Positions 9,116 through 20,772 are shown, counted from the first letter of the stretch. The stretch is DNA of 64,000 nt from Acinetobacter genomosp. 15BJ (GCF_000400715.1 NZ_KE007347.1:1344189-1408188); one strand, 5' to 3'. Numbers and translations: made by a program. Notes: generated by a model from the letters alone, not told the origin.

Positions 9116-9832
9116 ATGACCACCATGACGCTTGATCAGCAACAGTCTATTTATGTTCTCACCTTAACCAATGGCGATCAGGACAATGTCTTAAACCAAG
9201 ATGTGCTGAATGAATATATCGAGATCTTTGATGAAATCGAGCGCCATTCGCATAACGCCTGTCTAGTGATTCAAAGTGACCACCCCAAGACTTTTTGCAA
9301 TGGCTTAGACCTCGCTTGGCTAATGCAACAGTCTATGCAAGATAAAAAAGCTTTTACCTTAGAACTGGAAAATATGCTGCTGCGTTTGGCCTTGCTCAAT
9401 CTCCCTGTGATTGCTGAAATTAATGGCAATGCTTATGCTGGTGGTGCAATTTTGGCATCTGCATGTGACTTCCGCTTGATGCGCGCAGACAAAGGACGTT
9501 TTTGCTTTCCTGAAGTCAAACTGACCATTCCTTTTACCGACTGTATTGCAGAAATTGTGCAACTCCTTCCCAATCAGCATGCAATTTGGGAGATGTCGTT
9601 AACAGGTAAATCTATGACTGGCCTCGAGTGTTTAGATACACATGTGGTTCATCAGATTCATCCTGCCGAATCATTAAATGCGGAAGTATTTAAGTTTGCT
9701 GAAGAGATGTCACAAAAGCATCGCCTAACCTATGCCGTGATCAAACGTCAGTTACGCCATCGCATTGTTGAGATTGCCAAACAACGACAGCTCTACAATC
9801 CAGAAAAATTTGCACATCCTTTTATGATTTAA
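9116..9832 (+). CDS. Enoyl-CoA hydratase/isomerase family protein
   Basis: 238 residues of crotonase fold. CNGLDLAWLM matches the oxyanion-hole segment, and the second one is NGNAYAGGAILASACDFRLM (GGA-x-L-x3-CD). The usual hydratase glutamate pair is not clear and the protein is short, like the delta3-delta2-enoyl-CoA isomerase-type members. AGGAAG precedes ATG 9116 by eight bases. The SDR gene follows after 36 bases, so both probably act on the same acyl-CoA or alcohol substrate, which cannot be named from sequence. Confidence 0.8.
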   Translation: MTTMTLDQQQSIYVLTLTNGDQDNVLNQDVLNEYIEIFDEIERHSHNACLVIQSDHPKTFCNGLDLAWLMQQSMQDKKAFTLELENMLLRLALLNLPVIAEINGNAYAGGAILASACDFRLMRADKGRFCFPEVKLTIPFTDCIAEIVQLLPNQHAIWEMSLTGKSMTGLECLDTHVVHQIHPAESLNAEVFKFAEEMSQKHRLTYAVIKRQLRHRIVEIAKQRQLYNPEKFAHPFMI

Positions 9833-9868
9833 CGACATATTGATAAAAATTAAATATAGGACATCGAC

Positions 9869-10696
9869 ATGAGTAATATGCAAGGAAAAACCATTTTTAT
9901 TACTGGTGGCAGCCGAGGAATTGGCCGAGCCATTGCACTGAAAGCAGCACAAGCTGGCGCCAATGTTGTCATTGCAGCAAAAACTGAAGTGGAAACAGCC
10001 AAATTATCTGGCACGATTTATAGTGTAGCTGAAGAGATTGAAGCTGCTGGCGGCAGAGCACTACCCTTACTTTTAGATGTCCGCGATGAACAGCAGATAA
10101 ATGCTGCCATGCAACAAGCAGCCAAGAACTTTGGTGGTATTGATGTATTAATAAATAATGCAGGTGCGATTGCTCTCACAGGTGTCGAAGCCACTTCATT
10201 AAAACAATATGACCTGATCCAAACCATTAACCACCGTGCCACCTTTATTTGTGCGCAGGCCGCTTTGCCCTATCTCAAACAAGCAAAAGATCCGCATATT
10301 CTGAGTCTATCGCCACCTGTGAATATGTCACCGAAATGGTTGGGGATGCTCTCGCCTTATGCGCTGTCAAAGTATGGTATGACGATTCTGACTTTGGGTA
10401 TGGCAGAAGAATTCCGTCACTACGGTATTTCATGTAATACGCTATGGCCTGAGACTTATATCGCAACAGCAGCGGTTTCGAAGAATTTAGGTGAGGAAAA
10501 TACGCAACAACTCAGCCGTAAACCTGAAATCATGGCAGATGCAGCTTTTGCGATTTATAGTACGGCGAAAGGTGAACTCACGGGGCAAAGCCTCACCGAT
10601 GAACAAGCGTTGGCACGGATCGGAATGACTGATTTTGCGCAATATGCCTGTGTCAGCGGCAATACCGAATTACAAAAAGATTTCTTTCTTGATTGA
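9869..10696 (+). CDS. Short-chain dehydrogenase/reductase, HSDL2-like
   Basis: 275 residues. Rossmann motif TGGSRGIG at the N-terminus, NNAG at about residue 95 and active-site YALSK. The insertion after the first beta-alpha unit (AAKTEVETAKLSGTIYSVAEE) and the C-terminal segment typify the hydroxysteroid-dehydrogenase-like (HSDL2) group. The usual catalytic serine position reads within LSLSPPVNM. NAD(P)-dependent oxidation or reduction; substrate unknown. It follows the enoyl-CoA hydratase gene in a two-gene operon. Confidence 0.85.
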   Translation: MSNMQGKTIFITGGSRGIGRAIALKAAQAGANVVIAAKTEVETAKLSGTIYSVAEEIEAAGGRALPLLLDVRDEQQINAAMQQAAKNFGGIDVLINNAGAIALTGVEATSLKQYDLIQTINHRATFICAQAALPYLKQAKDPHILSLSPPVNMSPKWLGMLSPYALSKYGMTILTLGMAEEFRHYGISCNTLWPETYIATAAVSKNLGEENTQQLSRKPEIMADAAFAIYSTAKGELTGQSLTDEQALARIGMTDFAQYACVSGNTELQKDFFLD

Positions 10697-10705
10697 TTCA
10701 GCAAT

Positions 10706-10740
10706 AAAAAAACGACCTTAAAGTTTACACCTTAAGGTCG
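10706..10740 (-). terminator. Rho-independent terminator of gdhA
   Basis: Perfect stem CGACCTTAA (10713-10721) / TTAAGGTCG (10732-10740). On the minus strand it is followed by seven T (complement of 10706-10712). It lies between convergent SDR and gdhA and mainly serves gdhA; the plus side lacks a T-run. Confidence 0.8.
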
Positions 10741-10762
10741 CTCTGATGATATTCAACCAGTA

Positions 10763-12034
10763 TTAACCTGGGAAAATACCACGCTCTTTACGTGCTTTTA
10801 AGATACGCTCACAGCCCAAAATAAAGGCTGCTGTACGTAAAGTACATTCTTTTTCGCTTGATTTGTGCCATACATCGTTAATGGCTTGAATCATCAACTT
10901 ATCCAGTCTTTCGTTAATTTCTTCTTCAGACCAGAAGTAGCTCGACATATCTTGAACCCATTCGAAGTAAGATACGGTTACACCACCTGCGTTACAGATC
11001 ACGTCAGGCACAACCGTAATACCACGTTGAACCAAAACATCATCCGCTTCAGGGAATGTTGGACCGTTCGCACCTTCAAGCACTAACTTCGCAGTTAATT
11101 TTTGAGCACGTTCAACTGTGATTTGGCTTTCCAATGCAGCAGGGATCAAAATATCCATTTCTACATTCCAGAACTCTTCATCACTGATCACTTGCGCACC
11201 AGCAAAGCCACCCACACCTTGATGAGTTTGCATGTGTGTTTTTAATGCAGCAAGATCAATCCCTTCAGGATTGAAAATCGTACCGGTGTGATCTTGAATC
11301 GTCACGATGATCGATTTTGAGTCTGCAAACAAATATGCAGCTTCGCTACCTACATTACCAAAACCTTGAACCGCAATTTTCGCGCCTTCTAAAGGTAATT
11401 TGATTTTTTCAGCCACTTGTTGACCTGTGATAAATACACCACGACCTGTCGCTTTAATACGACCAAGAGAACCACCAAGATGTACAGGCTTACCCGTTAC
11501 AACACCAGTCACCGTATGACCTTGACCAGATGAATACGTATCCATGATCCAACCCATCACGTTTGGATTGGTACCCACGTCTGGTGCAGGAATATCTTTT
11601 TGTGGGCCAATGATATGGCTGATTTCACTGGTATAACGACGTGTTAAACGCTCTAATTCACGTGGTGAAAGTTGACGCGGGTCAACACGGATGCCACCTT
11701 TTGCACCGCCAAATGGTAAATTCACCACCGCAGTTTTAATTGTCATCCATGCTGAAAGTGCCATTACTTCATTTAAATCTACATCTGGGTGATAGCGAAT
11801 ACCGCCCTTACCCGGACCACGTGACAAGTTGTGTTGTACACGATAACCTTCAAAATGACGAATTGTGCCATCGTCCATAACAATTGGCACGTCGACAATC
11901 AAAGCACGTTTTGGGCGCTTTAATGTGTCCACATAGTCTTCTAAACCATCTAGATATGGAGCAACACGCTCGATCTGTTCAAGATAAGTTGCCCATGGAC
12001 CGTCATTTTGAGAGACATAAGATAAATTAGACAT
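10763..12034 (-). CDS. gdhA: Glutamate dehydrogenase (Glu/Leu/Phe/Val dehydrogenase family)
   Basis: 423 residues. [18 protein letters not shown] holds the substrate-binding lysine region; [13 protein letters not shown] holds the catalytic lysine; DIPAPDVGT is the catalytic aspartate loop; GFGNVG is the dinucleotide-binding motif. It has the length of the hexameric bacterial/mitochondrial-type enzymes. It interconverts glutamate and 2-oxoglutarate plus ammonium. It lies directly downstream of hutG in the same direction (32 bases), so glutamate made from histidine can be passed to the TCA cycle. Cofactor preference cannot be read with certainty. Confidence 0.92.
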   Translation of the reverse strand: MSNLSYVSQNDGPWATYLEQIERVAPYLDGLEDYVDTLKRPKRALIVDVPIVMDDGTIRHFEGYRVQHNLSRGPGKGGIRYHPDVDLNEVMALSAWMTIKTAVVNLPFGGAKGGIRVDPRQLSPRELERLTRRYTSEISHIIGPQKDIPAPDVGTNPNVMGWIMDTYSSGQGHTVTGVVTGKPVHLGGSLGRIKATGRGVFITGQQVAEKIKLPLEGAKIAVQGFGNVGSEAAYLFADSKSIIVTIQDHTGTIFNPEGIDLAALKTHMQTHQGVGGFAGAQVISDEEFWNVEMDILIPAALESQITVERAQKLTAKLVLEGANGPTFPEADDVLVQRGITVVPDVICNAGGVTVSYFEWVQDMSSYFWSEEEINERLDKLMIQAINDVWHKSSEKECTLRTAAFILGCERILKARKERGIFPG

Positions 12035-12066
12035 GTTTTAACCTTTTGATGAATTCACATGATCCA

Positions 12067-12987
12067 TCAATCAAATATGTAGTTAAAAATTATATAAGCG
12101 GCTAATTTGGCAGTTCTACTATCCAAATCAAACCGTGGATTACATTCCGCCACATCAAAAACTTTAATCTTTCCGGTTTCCTTAATGGCCTCTAGTAATG
12201 GGTCAAAGACGGATAAATCAATCCCTTTAACCGCAGGTGCGCTTACACCTGGCGCAATGCTAGCACTAAATACATCAAGATCAACTGTAATATACAAATA
12301 GTCAACTTTTCCGGTAAAAGCTGTCAACTTTTTGATTAAAGTTTCAACATTTTGTTGCTGCAACTCATAATCGTAAATATAAGTACAATTCAGCCGATCT
12401 GCGGTTTCAAATAAAACCTTGGTGTTTGAATGTTTCGCTACGCCAATGCACAAATAATTAAATTCTTGCTGATGCTGTTCAGACAGTTTTGCTGCATTTA
12501 AAAAAGGTGTTCCAGAAGTCACCTGTTCAGCTTCACGCAGGTCGAAATGTGCATCAAAATTGATAATGCCGATCTTCTTATTCGGCTCATGATTTTGCAG
12601 ATATTGAAACAGGCCTGAGAAGCTGCCAAAAGCCACTTCATGACCACCGCCTAATACAATCGGTTTCATGCCTTGCTTTAGACTTCTTTCAACCTGTTCT
12701 GCGAGTTCAGCCTGTGCTTGTTCCAGTTTTGAGCCATCACACACTACTGTACCAATATCTGTAATCGTGACAGGTTGATGCACAGGTAAATTGGCTAACT
12801 GTGCACGAATGCTGTCAGGTGCATCTGCTGCACCCAACCGACCTTTGTTACGCTTAACGCCCTCATCCGAGCTAAAGCCAATGAGGGCATAATCAGCTCT
12901 TGGCGTGGTATTAACGACTTGGTGAATTCTTAAGTGTTCAGCACCCTCACCATCTTTACGTCCTTGCCATATAAATGAATGATTCAT
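12067..12987 (-). CDS. hutG: Formimidoylglutamase
   Basis: About 306 residues of the arginase/ureohydrolase family. The manganese-binding motifs are GGGHEVAFG, NFDAHFDLR and TVDLDVF followed by APGVSAPA. It cleaves N-formimino-L-glutamate to glutamate and formamide, the last step of the short histidine pathway. The start is placed at ATG 12987 (MNHSFIW); an upstream ATG at 12999 is possible but sits too close to AAAGG. It is the last hut gene, after hutI. Confidence 0.93.
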   Translation of the reverse strand: MNHSFIWQGRKDGEGAEHLRIHQVVNTTPRADYALIGFSSDEGVKRNKGRLGAADAPDSIRAQLANLPVHQPVTITDIGTVVCDGSKLEQAQAELAEQVERSLKQGMKPIVLGGGHEVAFGSFSGLFQYLQNHEPNKKIGIINFDAHFDLREAEQVTSGTPFLNAAKLSEQHQQEFNYLCIGVAKHSNTKVLFETADRLNCTYIYDYELQQQNVETLIKKLTAFTGKVDYLYITVDLDVFSASIAPGVSAPAVKGIDLSVFDPLLEAIKETGKIKVFDVAECNPRFDLDSRTAKLAAYIIFNYIFD

Positions 12988-13021
12988 TATCTCTAGCATC
13001 CTTTAAAAATGAGCTTCGCTG

Positions 13022-14227
13022 TTAGATTGAGATTTCATTGCCATGCTGAATAATCCGCTTTGGTAAATCGCCACCCAACCAGTAAACGATCTCAGATGGA
13101 TGCTCAATATCCCACGCAATAAAGTCTGCAACTTTACCAGTCTCTAAAGTGCCGTGAGTCTCTTGCAGACCCAAAGCATACGCCGCATGCGTTGTCACGC
13201 CTGCCAAAGTCTGCTCAGGCGTTAGACGGAACAAGGTACTGCCCATATTCATCATTAAACGTAAAGATAATGCTGGTGATGTGCCTGGATTTAAATCACT
13301 GGATAATGCAATCCGCACCCCATGTTGATGCAAACTGTCTAAAGGTGGATATTTGGTTTCCCTCAAGAAATAGAATGCACCCGGCAACAACACCGCCACC
13401 GTTCCAGCAGCAGCCATCGCCTTAACATCATCCTCAGTCATAAACTCCAAATGATCTGCCGATAAAGCTTGATAACGTGCAGCCAAACTCGATCCGCCCA
13501 ATGCAGACAGTTGTTCAGCGTGTAACTTGATCGGTAGATTTAGAGACTGTGCTGTTTTAAATAGGCGTTCAACTTGAGCAGGCGAAAATGCCAAATATTC
13601 ACAAAAGGCATCGACGGCATCAACTAAACCTTCTTGGTGTAGTTTTGGCAGCATTTCATTGCAGATATGCTCAATATAGGCATCGCTTTGATCTTTGTAC
13701 TCAGGCGGCAAAGCATGCGCAGCCAAGCAGGTACTGCGAACCGTCATTGGCAAAGTATCTGCAATTTGACGAATCACACGCAGCATTTTGCGTTCGTTGA
13801 CATAGTCCAGACCGTAACCTGACTTAATCTCAATGGTGGTGACTCCATCTTTAAGCAAGCAGCGAACTCGTTTCAAAGCAGATGCAAGTAACTGTTCTTC
13901 ACTGGCTTCACGCGTGGCACGAACCGTACTGGCAATCCCGCCACCGCTGGCTGCGATCTCAGCATAGCTAACGCCTTGCAGGCGTTTTTCAAACTCAACA
14001 CTACGGTTGCCACCAAACACGCTATGGGTATGACAATCAATCAAACCCGGTGTGACCCATGCGCCATTCAAATCAATGGTTTCGGAATAAGCATCGGCAG
14101 GAAGATCTTCAAATGTTCCAATCCAGTGGATATGCTGCCCTGAAGTGACCATTGCAGCATGTTCAATACTGGAATATTGCCCATTTTGCATAGTGGCGAT
14201 ATGACAGTTTTTCCAAAGCTTTTTCAT
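13022..14227 (-). CDS. hutI: Imidazolonepropionase
   Basis: 401 residues of the amidohydrolase superfamily. HTHS ([15 protein letters not shown]) is the metal-binding pair and KLHAEQLS supplies a further His; GIKSGYGLD-like [10 protein letters not shown] and [10 protein letters not shown] are family signatures. It hydrolyses 4-imidazolone-5-propanoate to N-formimino-L-glutamate in the cytoplasm. It lies between hutT and hutG, with all hut genes in the same direction. Confidence 0.95.
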   Translation of the reverse strand: MKKLWKNCHIATMQNGQYSSIEHAAMVTSGQHIHWIGTFEDLPADAYSETIDLNGAWVTPGLIDCHTHSVFGGNRSVEFEKRLQGVSYAEIAASGGGIASTVRATREASEEQLLASALKRVRCLLKDGVTTIEIKSGYGLDYVNERKMLRVIRQIADTLPMTVRSTCLAAHALPPEYKDQSDAYIEHICNEMLPKLHQEGLVDAVDAFCEYLAFSPAQVERLFKTAQSLNLPIKLHAEQLSALGGSSLAARYQALSADHLEFMTEDDVKAMAAAGTVAVLLPGAFYFLRETKYPPLDSLHQHGVRIALSSDLNPGTSPALSLRLMMNMGSTLFRLTPEQTLAGVTTHAAYALGLQETHGTLETGKVADFIAWDIEHPSEIVYWLGGDLPKRIIQHGNEISI

Positions 14228-14278
14228 TCACAGTTCCTCTCACTGCTCAGGCGGGATAACACCTGAGCAGTTTGATAT

Positions 14279-15691
14279 TTAACTTTCCATTTCGATATTT
14301 TGTTGCAAGCTTGAGTTTTCTTTTACCGTGTTTTGCTTGGGTTTCACCCAAATGCTATAAGCAATCCAAAGTAAAACTAACCACGTTGCGCCAACATAAA
14401 TTGCAGGTCGTGAGTCTGGGAAATAGCCCATCATCGCCAAGATAAACAACATGAACGCAATTGCAAATGCAGGTGCATACGGCCAGCCAATCACTGGGAA
14501 ATCCAAGGCTTTGATTTCTGCTTTAGACAACTTACGACGCATCGCAACTTGAGCAAGCAAAATCATCAACCACACCCAAACCGTAGCAAAGGTCGCAATT
14601 GAAGCAATAATGATGAATACATTTTCAGGAATCAGATAGTTCAGCAATACACCAATCAATAACACCCCAGCCATCACCACAACCGTCATCCAAGGCACGC
14701 CATTTTTGGAGATTTTTTGGAATACTTGCGGCGCTTGCCCACGGTTCGACATGCCATACAGCATACGTCCAGCACCAAATACATCACTATTGATCGCAGA
14801 GATTGCCGCAGTAATCACCACAATATTTAAAACAGTAGCTGCGGAGCCAATCCCAAGATTTTCAAAAATCTGTACAAATGGACTGCCTTGGCTACCAATC
14901 TGATTCCATGGGAAAATCGACATCAATACAAAAATCGTCATTACATAGAACAACAAAATACGTACTGGCACCGCATTAATCGCTTTAGGAATCGAGGTTT
15001 TCGGGTCTTGCGACTCACCTGCGGTAATCCCAATAATTTCAATACCACCAAAAGCGAATACCACCACAGATAAACAGGCAACCAAACCTGCTATGCCATT
15101 TGGCATAAAGCCATCATGAATCCATAAGTTTTGAATACCTGTGGTAAAGCCAGCATGATCAGCATGGAAGCCATAGAACATTAAGCCTAGACCACCGATA
15201 ATCATCGCAACAATTGCAGTCACTTTGACAATTGAAAGCCAGAATTCCAGTTCACCAAAGACTTTGACGTGGATCAGGTTAATTGCCCCAAGGAACATGA
15301 TCAGTGACAGAATCCAGATCCAACGCGGCACATCGGGGTACCAAAACCCCATATAGATCCCGAAGGCGGTGACGTCGGCCAAAGCCACAATGATCATTTC
15401 AAAAACGTAGGTCCACCCTGTGGTAAAACCTGCAAGTGGACCAATATATTGTGAGGCATAGTGACTGAATGAACCCGATACTGGGTTATGTACAGCCATC
15501 TCACCCAATGCGCGCATCACGATATAAATTGCAATCCCTGCAACGATATATGCGATTAATACAGACGGACCTGCCATTTTGATGGCTGTTGCCGAACCGT
15601 AAAAGAGTCCTGTCCCAATGGCTGAACCCAATGCCAAAAAACGAATATGGCGGGTGTTTAACCCCCGCTGTAATGTGGAGTGTTGTGACAT
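14279..15691 (-). CDS. hutT: Amino-acid permease of the APC superfamily, probable histidine transporter
   Basis: 470 residues with about 12 transmembrane segments. The beginning [20 protein letters not shown] followed by GSAIGTGLF is typical of the AAT family (HutT, ProY, LysP, AroP). ATG 15691 is chosen because GGAG precedes it; a frame to 15739 has no support. Its place between hutH and hutI makes L-histidine (or urocanate) uptake the likely role. Confidence 0.9.
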   Translation of the reverse strand: MSQHSTLQRGLNTRHIRFLALGSAIGTGLFYGSATAIKMAGPSVLIAYIVAGIAIYIVMRALGEMAVHNPVSGSFSHYASQYIGPLAGFTTGWTYVFEMIIVALADVTAFGIYMGFWYPDVPRWIWILSLIMFLGAINLIHVKVFGELEFWLSIVKVTAIVAMIIGGLGLMFYGFHADHAGFTTGIQNLWIHDGFMPNGIAGLVACLSVVVFAFGGIEIIGITAGESQDPKTSIPKAINAVPVRILLFYVMTIFVLMSIFPWNQIGSQGSPFVQIFENLGIGSAATVLNIVVITAAISAINSDVFGAGRMLYGMSNRGQAPQVFQKISKNGVPWMTVVVMAGVLLIGVLLNYLIPENVFIIIASIATFATVWVWLMILLAQVAMRRKLSKAEIKALDFPVIGWPYAPAFAIAFMLFILAMMGYFPDSRPAIYVGATWLVLLWIAYSIWVKPKQNTVKENSSLQQNIEMES

Positions 15692-15755
15692 TATAATCTC
15701 CAATCCTTGAGGAAATTTAGTTTGATTCGGCCACTCCATGTGACCGATTTATTGA

Positions 15756-17294
15756 TCACACTTCAGACAAACTCGGTAATAGCTGTGGAATGAGTAATTC
15801 GTTCAAGCAGCCACTTGCAAGCAATTCACTCGCTTGCTCAATATCTGGCGCAAAGAAACGATCTTCACTGTAATAAGGCACTTGGTCACGCAGCACTTTA
15901 CGCGCACGCTCAAGTTTTGGAGAACTCTTCAAACCTTCACGGAAATCAAGACCCTGACATGCACCTAACCACTCAACTGCAAGAATGCCGCGAACGTTGT
16001 CAGCCATATACCACAAACGTTTGCCCGCATTCGGCGCCATGGAAACATGGTCTTCCTGATTTGCAGAGGTCGGTAAACTATCAACACTGGCAGGATGTGC
16101 AAGTGCTTTATTGTCACTTGCTAACGCAGCGGCTGTTACTTGAGCAATCATGAAGCCAGAATTGACTCCACCATTGGCAACCAAAAACGGCGGCAATTGT
16201 GACATATGACGGTCCATCATCATAGAAATACGACGTTCAGACAGTGAACCAATTTCTGCAATTGCCAATGCAAGGTTGTCCGCAGCCATAGCCACAGGTT
16301 CTGCATGGAAGTTACCACCTGAAATCACATCGCCTTCTGCTGCAAAGACCAATGGGTTATCAGATACCGCATTTGATTCAATTGCTAATACTTCTGCAGC
16401 TTGACGAATTTGAGTCAAACACGCCCCCATCACCTGAGGTTGGCAACGAAGTGAGTATGGATCTTGAACCTTGCTACAGTCCTCATGTGAATGAGAGATT
16501 TCACTCGATTCAGTCAATAAATCACGATATGCAGCAGCAACATCAATTTGACCACGTTGACCACGGACTTCATGAATACGCGCATCAAATGGCGCACGTG
16601 AACCCAACATGGCTTCAACACTTAAACCACCACACACCGTTGCAGCAGCAAATAAATCTTCTGCTTCAAACAAACCACGTAATGCGTATGCTGTAGAAAC
16701 TTGTGTCCCGTTTAAAAGTGCTAAACCTTCTTTCGCAGCTAAAGAAATTGGCTCTAGACCCGCGATTTTAAGTGCTTCAACCGCTGGCAACCATTCACCT
16801 TTATAACGAGCTTTGCTTTCGCCTAATAATACCAAAGACATATGTGCTAATGGTGCCAAGTCACCTGAAGCGCCAACAGAACCTTTTAATGGAATATGCG
16901 GATAAACTTCTGCATTGATCAACGCCAAAATCGCATCGATCACTTTACGGCGAATACCAGAAAAGCCACGTGCCAAACTATTTGCTTTGAGCAACATAAT
17001 CAGACGCACCATCGCATCATCAAGCGGCTCACCCACGCCAGCAGCGTGTGACAGTACCAAAGAACGCTGTAATTGCTCTAAGTCTTCTGGTGCAATTTTA
17101 GTTGATGCGAGTAAACCAAAACCTGTATTGATCCCGTAAGCAGTACGGCCTTCATTGACGATTTGTTCGACACAAGCAACACTCGCATTGATCCCAGCAG
17201 AAGCGCTGTCATCGAGTTTCACTTTGATTGAATTTAAATAAGCGTGGCGCAGATCTGCTAAGCTAAGTTTGCCGGGTTGAATTAGAAGTTCCAT
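15756..17294 (-). CDS. hutH: Histidine ammonia-lyase
   Basis: 512 residues. The Ala142-Ser143-Gly144 triad that cyclises to the MIO cofactor lies in [19 protein letters not shown] 17294 ([12 protein letters not shown]) is chosen over 17315 because AGGA lies eight bases before it and family lengths fit. It converts L-histidine to trans-urocanate and ammonia. It follows hutU and precedes hutT. Confidence 0.96.
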   Translation of the reverse strand: MELLIQPGKLSLADLRHAYLNSIKVKLDDSASAGINASVACVEQIVNEGRTAYGINTGFGLLASTKIAPEDLEQLQRSLVLSHAAGVGEPLDDAMVRLIMLLKANSLARGFSGIRRKVIDAILALINAEVYPHIPLKGSVGASGDLAPLAHMSLVLLGESKARYKGEWLPAVEALKIAGLEPISLAAKEGLALLNGTQVSTAYALRGLFEAEDLFAAATVCGGLSVEAMLGSRAPFDARIHEVRGQRGQIDVAAAYRDLLTESSEISHSHEDCSKVQDPYSLRCQPQVMGACLTQIRQAAEVLAIESNAVSDNPLVFAAEGDVISGGNFHAEPVAMAADNLALAIAEIGSLSERRISMMMDRHMSQLPPFLVANGGVNSGFMIAQVTAAALASDNKALAHPASVDSLPTSANQEDHVSMAPNAGKRLWYMADNVRGILAVEWLGACQGLDFREGLKSSPKLERARKVLRDQVPYYSEDRFFAPDIEQASELLASGCLNELLIPQLLPSLSEV

Positions 17295-17378
17295 TATTGG
17301 CGTCCTGTTTTGCACTCTATTGTTCGCTTACGATGCTGCTTACACAATTGCAAAAAGCATCGTAATGTCCTTGTCTGT

Positions 17379-19055
17379 TTATTGTGTGATCATCGGCAAG
17401 TTCAAGCCTTGCTCTTTGGCACAATCAATTGCAATGTCATAGCCCGCATCGGCATGACGCATCACTCCTGTTGCAGGGTCATTGGTCAATACACGTGCAA
17501 TACGTGCTGCTGCCTCATCTGTACCATCACACACGATCACCACACCTGAGTGTTGAGAGAAGCCCATACCTACACCACCGCCGTGATGTAGTGATACCCA
17601 AGTCGCACCGCCTGCAGTATTGAGCAAGGCATTTAATAACGGCCAATCAGATACAGCATCTGAACCATCTTTCATTGATTCTGTTTCACGGTTTGGACTA
17701 GACACTGAACCTGAATCGAGGTGATCACGACCAATCACGATGGGTGCTGAAAGCTCACCACTACGAACCATTTCATTAAATGCCAAGCCAAGTTTTGCAC
17801 GTAAGCCTAAGCCGACCCAGCAAATACGTGCTGGTAAACCTTGGAAGCTGATACGTTCACGCGCCATATCTAACCAGCGGTGTAAATGCTCATCATCTGG
17901 AATGAGTTCTTTTACTTTGGCATCTGTCTTATAGATATCTTCTGGATCACCTGAAAGTGCAGCCCAACGGAATGGACCAACACCACGACAGAACAATGGA
18001 CGGATATAAGCTGGAACAAAGCCAGGGAAATCAAAGGCATTTGCTACGCCTTCATCTTGTGCCATTTGACGAATGTTGTTGCCATAGTCAAAAGTTGGAA
18101 CACCCATTTTTTGGAAATCCAGCATGGCTTGAACGTGCTGTGCCATCGATTGTTTAGCCGCTTTAACTACAACTTCTGGCTCAGTTTTAGCGCGCTGACG
18201 ATACTCTTCCCATGTCCAGCCAATTGGTAAATAACCATTTAATGGGTCATGTGCGCTGGTTTGGTCAGTCACCATATCTGGATGTACACCGCGACGAACT
18301 AATTCAGGTAGGATTTCTGCTGCATTGCCATGTAGTGCAATCGAAACTGCCTTACCTTCTTTGGTATATTTTTCAATACGCGCCAAAGCATCATCTAAAT
18401 CAGTTGCTTGCTCATCGACATAACGAGTACGTAAACGGAAATCGATACTGGTTTGTTGGCATTCGATATTGAGTGAACATGCGCCTGCAAGTGTTGCAGC
18501 TAAAGGTTGTGCACCACCCATACCACCTAAGCCAGCAGTTAACACCCAACGCCCTGTGAGATCACCATTATAGTGTTGGCGACCTGCTTCTACAAACGTT
18601 TCGTAAGTGCCTTGTACAATGCCTTGGCTACCAATATAAATCCAAGAACCAGCAGTCATCTGACCATACATTGCCAAACCTTTCGCATCCAATTCATTGA
18701 AATGCTCCCAAGTTCCCCAATGTGGAACAAGATTCGAGTTTGCAATCAAAACACGCGGTGCGTCTTTATGAGTTTTAAATACGCCAACTGGCTTACCAGA
18801 TTGAACCAACAAGGTTTCATCAGTTTCTAAATTCTTTAGCGTTTCAACGATCTTGTCAAAACATTCCCAGTTACGTGCAGCACGACCGATGCCACCGTAA
18901 ACAACAAGCTCTTTTGGATTTTCTGCAACATCAGGGTCAAGATTGTTCATCAGCATGCGTAAAGGCGCTTCTGTTAACCAGCTTTTTGCATTGAGCTTTG
19001 TACCACGTGGTGCGCGAATTTCTACATCACGAAATTTTGTTGTCGTTGTTGTCAC
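17379..19055 (-). CDS. hutU: Urocanate hydratase
   Basis: 558 residues, the usual length. Conserved urocanase segments include [47 protein letters not shown] (the NAD-binding loop) and the C-terminal [15 protein letters not shown]. Translation appears to start at GTG 19055, eight bases after AAGGAG. It uses tightly bound NAD+ to hydrate urocanate to imidazolonepropionate. It is the first gene of hutUHTIG, and an operator lies about 70 bases upstream. Confidence 0.97.
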   Translation of the reverse strand: MTTTTTKFRDVEIRAPRGTKLNAKSWLTEAPLRMLMNNLDPDVAENPKELVVYGGIGRAARNWECFDKIVETLKNLETDETLLVQSGKPVGVFKTHKDAPRVLIANSNLVPHWGTWEHFNELDAKGLAMYGQMTAGSWIYIGSQGIVQGTYETFVEAGRQHYNGDLTGRWVLTAGLGGMGGAQPLAATLAGACSLNIECQQTSIDFRLRTRYVDEQATDLDDALARIEKYTKEGKAVSIALHGNAAEILPELVRRGVHPDMVTDQTSAHDPLNGYLPIGWTWEEYRQRAKTEPEVVVKAAKQSMAQHVQAMLDFQKMGVPTFDYGNNIRQMAQDEGVANAFDFPGFVPAYIRPLFCRGVGPFRWAALSGDPEDIYKTDAKVKELIPDDEHLHRWLDMARERISFQGLPARICWVGLGLRAKLGLAFNEMVRSGELSAPIVIGRDHLDSGSVSSPNRETESMKDGSDAVSDWPLLNALLNTAGGATWVSLHHGGGVGMGFSQHSGVVIVCDGTDEAAARIARVLTNDPATGVMRHADAGYDIAIDCAKEQGLNLPMITQ

Positions 19056-19124
19056 AATCGGACTCCTTCCATTGAGTTTGAATCAGCAAATTAACCTGCT
19101 TTACTGTATAGCAATGTATTAACT

Positions 19125-19134
19125 TGTATATACA
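19125..19134. promoter_or_regulatory. Probable HutC operator upstream of hutU
   Basis: TGTATATACA palindrome in an A+T-rich promoter region, preceded by CT. The identical core occurs upstream of hutC (20680-20689). HutC repressors of the GntR family bind such TGTATA-type palindromes and are released by urocanate; this binding is inferred. Confidence 0.65.
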
Positions 19135-19241
19135 TCCATATACTACACAAAACTTTTATATTGAAAAGATGCTTTTCAATCCTTTTATGAAAATAAATTA
19201 CAAGCTAATGAAATAAATAGATTTATTTTTTGATCGGCAAT

Positions 19242-19275
19242 AAAAAACACATACAACCTAAAGTCATATGTGTTT
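19242..19275 (-). terminator. Terminator after hutD
   Basis: Stem AAACACATA (19245-19253) / TATGTGTTT (19267-19275), followed on the minus strand by T-rich sequence. It separates the hutCD transcript from the hutU promoter. Confidence 0.6.
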
Positions 19276-19293
19276 CGTAAAATTTGCAAAAAA

Positions 19294-19875
19294 TTAGATT
19301 CTTGTGAGTTCGATCAGACAAGTTTTTTTTAAATGCTGTGATTTTAAAACCAGTTTTTTCAATGCTTTTTGCTGCTCGATTTTAAGACTTTGCTGGTGTG
19401 TTAAACAAAAAACCTGCCGATCCACTTCAATTTCTAATGGTTCTACACTCTGATTAAAAATAAAAATTAGATCGGCTGAACTGAAAATCTCAGTGCTTGC
19501 TGACTCAAAAATCCATTGATAGCGGGAACGCCATTTTTCAGGATTATAAATCAGATTAAAATCCCGAATCGGCCCGTCGATTAATTCACAACTGGTACTG
19601 CTATCCCCACTGAATTGGGCAGATTCTAAGGTTTTCAAATGCTCTGAATCATCGTCAATATTCAATACGATGCCAACACCTTTCAATACCGTGAGGATAC
19701 GCTGCATGCCATTAAACTTGGAAAAATCACCCGAAGTTTTGACATCCGCCATCGAAATACGCCAATCAAACGCATCCAGACTGTCACCGTCACTTCGGGC
19801 AAGCTCAATGGTATAACCTGCACCATTCTTCCACAGCATCTGTTTATAGTCAGCCGTGTCTAAGTGTTGAATCAT
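19294..19875 (-). CDS. hutD: HutD/Ves-family protein
   Basis: 193 residues with the HutD cupin pattern: MLWKNGAGYTIELAR and FDWRISMADVKTSGDFSKF near the N-terminus. HutD occurs in hut operons of many gammaproteobacteria and is thought to limit hut induction, perhaps by binding urocanate or N-formylglutamate; the mechanism is not settled. Its ATGA overlaps the hutC stop, which suggests translational coupling. Confidence 0.9.
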   Translation of the reverse strand: MIQHLDTADYKQMLWKNGAGYTIELARSDGDSLDAFDWRISMADVKTSGDFSKFNGMQRILTVLKGVGIVLNIDDDSEHLKTLESAQFSGDSSTSCELIDGPIRDFNLIYNPEKWRSRYQWIFESASTEIFSSADLIFIFNQSVEPLEIEVDRQVFCLTHQQSLKIEQQKALKKLVLKSQHLKKTCLIELTRI

Positions 19876-20624
19876 TGGGTAAACTTACCTTCCAGATAAT
19901 AACGACTACCTGGATAGATCAATCGCGCACTGGAAATCAGCTGTTTATTCGACCACGTTCGACGACGAATCAATAGACATGGTTCAGTCTTATTAATTTT
20001 CAGCCATTTACATTCTTGTGCAGACGCAAGAATTGCTGTCACCACATGTTCCCCTTCAGTCACGGGCGCTTTCGACATTAAATAAGCATTCGGTGTAATA
20101 CTTTTAAAGTCTTGTGCCAAGTAATCTGGAATCAACATCGGATCAACCAGTCGATCTTCGATCTGTACAGGCACATCATTTTCATAATGCACGATGATTG
20201 AGTGAAATAGCTTTTGCCCTTCTCGAATCTGCATCAGCATACTTTGTTCAGCATTGGCTTGAATCTGCTCCAGTACCAAGACTTCGGCATGGTGTTTATG
20301 GTTTCGGGCAATGATTTCTTCAGCAATATTATTGACATGGAATAAAGCTGTTCGACCTTGTCCTTCTGCAACAAAAGAACCGACACCTTGGATACGCACC
20401 AATAAACCTTCGCTGGTGAGTTCGCGCAAGGCACGATTCACGGTCATGCGGCTACAGCCCAGTAAATTGACTAATTCACTTTCTGAAGGAATTTTTTTAT
20501 TGACGGTCCATGTTCCTTCATAGATTTTTTGCGAAATCATTTGTTTCACACGTAAATACAAAGGAACAGGACTATCTTCTTCTAAGGACAAATCTAAATC
20601 GTTTTGCTTTGCCGCTCTTGACAT
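19872..20624 (-). CDS. hutC: Histidine utilisation repressor, GntR family
   Basis: 250 residues. The winged helix is in KIPSESELVNLLGCSRMTVNRALRELTSEGLLVRIQGVGSFVAE, followed by a UTRA ligand domain ending EPCLLIRRRTW-SARLIYPGSRYYLEGKF. It represses hut genes; urocanate is the known inducer in the family. It is followed by hutD with a 4-base overlap, and its own promoter carries a perfect TTGTATATACAA palindrome, so autoregulation is likely. Confidence 0.95.
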   Translation of the reverse strand: MSRAAKQNDLDLSLEEDSPVPLYLRVKQMISQKIYEGTWTVNKKIPSESELVNLLGCSRMTVNRALRELTSEGLLVRIQGVGSFVAEGQGRTALFHVNNIAEEIIARNHKHHAEVLVLEQIQANAEQSMLMQIREGQKLFHSIIVHYENDVPVQIEDRLVDPMLIPDYLAQDFKSITPNAYLMSKAPVTEGEHVVTAILASAQECKWLKINKTEPCLLIRRRTWSNKQLISSARLIYPGSRYYLEGKFTQ

Positions 20625-20678
20625 TGGCTAAAACTCATACTAAATACTATAAGTCATTGTATATTGAATTTAGCAAAA

Positions 20679-20690
20679 TTGTATATACAA
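20679..20690. promoter_or_regulatory. Probable HutC operator upstream of hutC
   Basis: Perfect 12-bp palindrome TTGTATATACAA, followed by a second half-like GCCTATACAA. It lies 55 bases upstream of the hutC start and shares its ten-base core with the site before hutU. Confidence 0.65.
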
Positions 20691-20772
20691 GCCTATACAA
20701 ATAAACAATTTAGGCTTAATAAAGGATAAAGAACTCCGATTTAATCTCTTAAATATCCAAAATCTATTCAAG

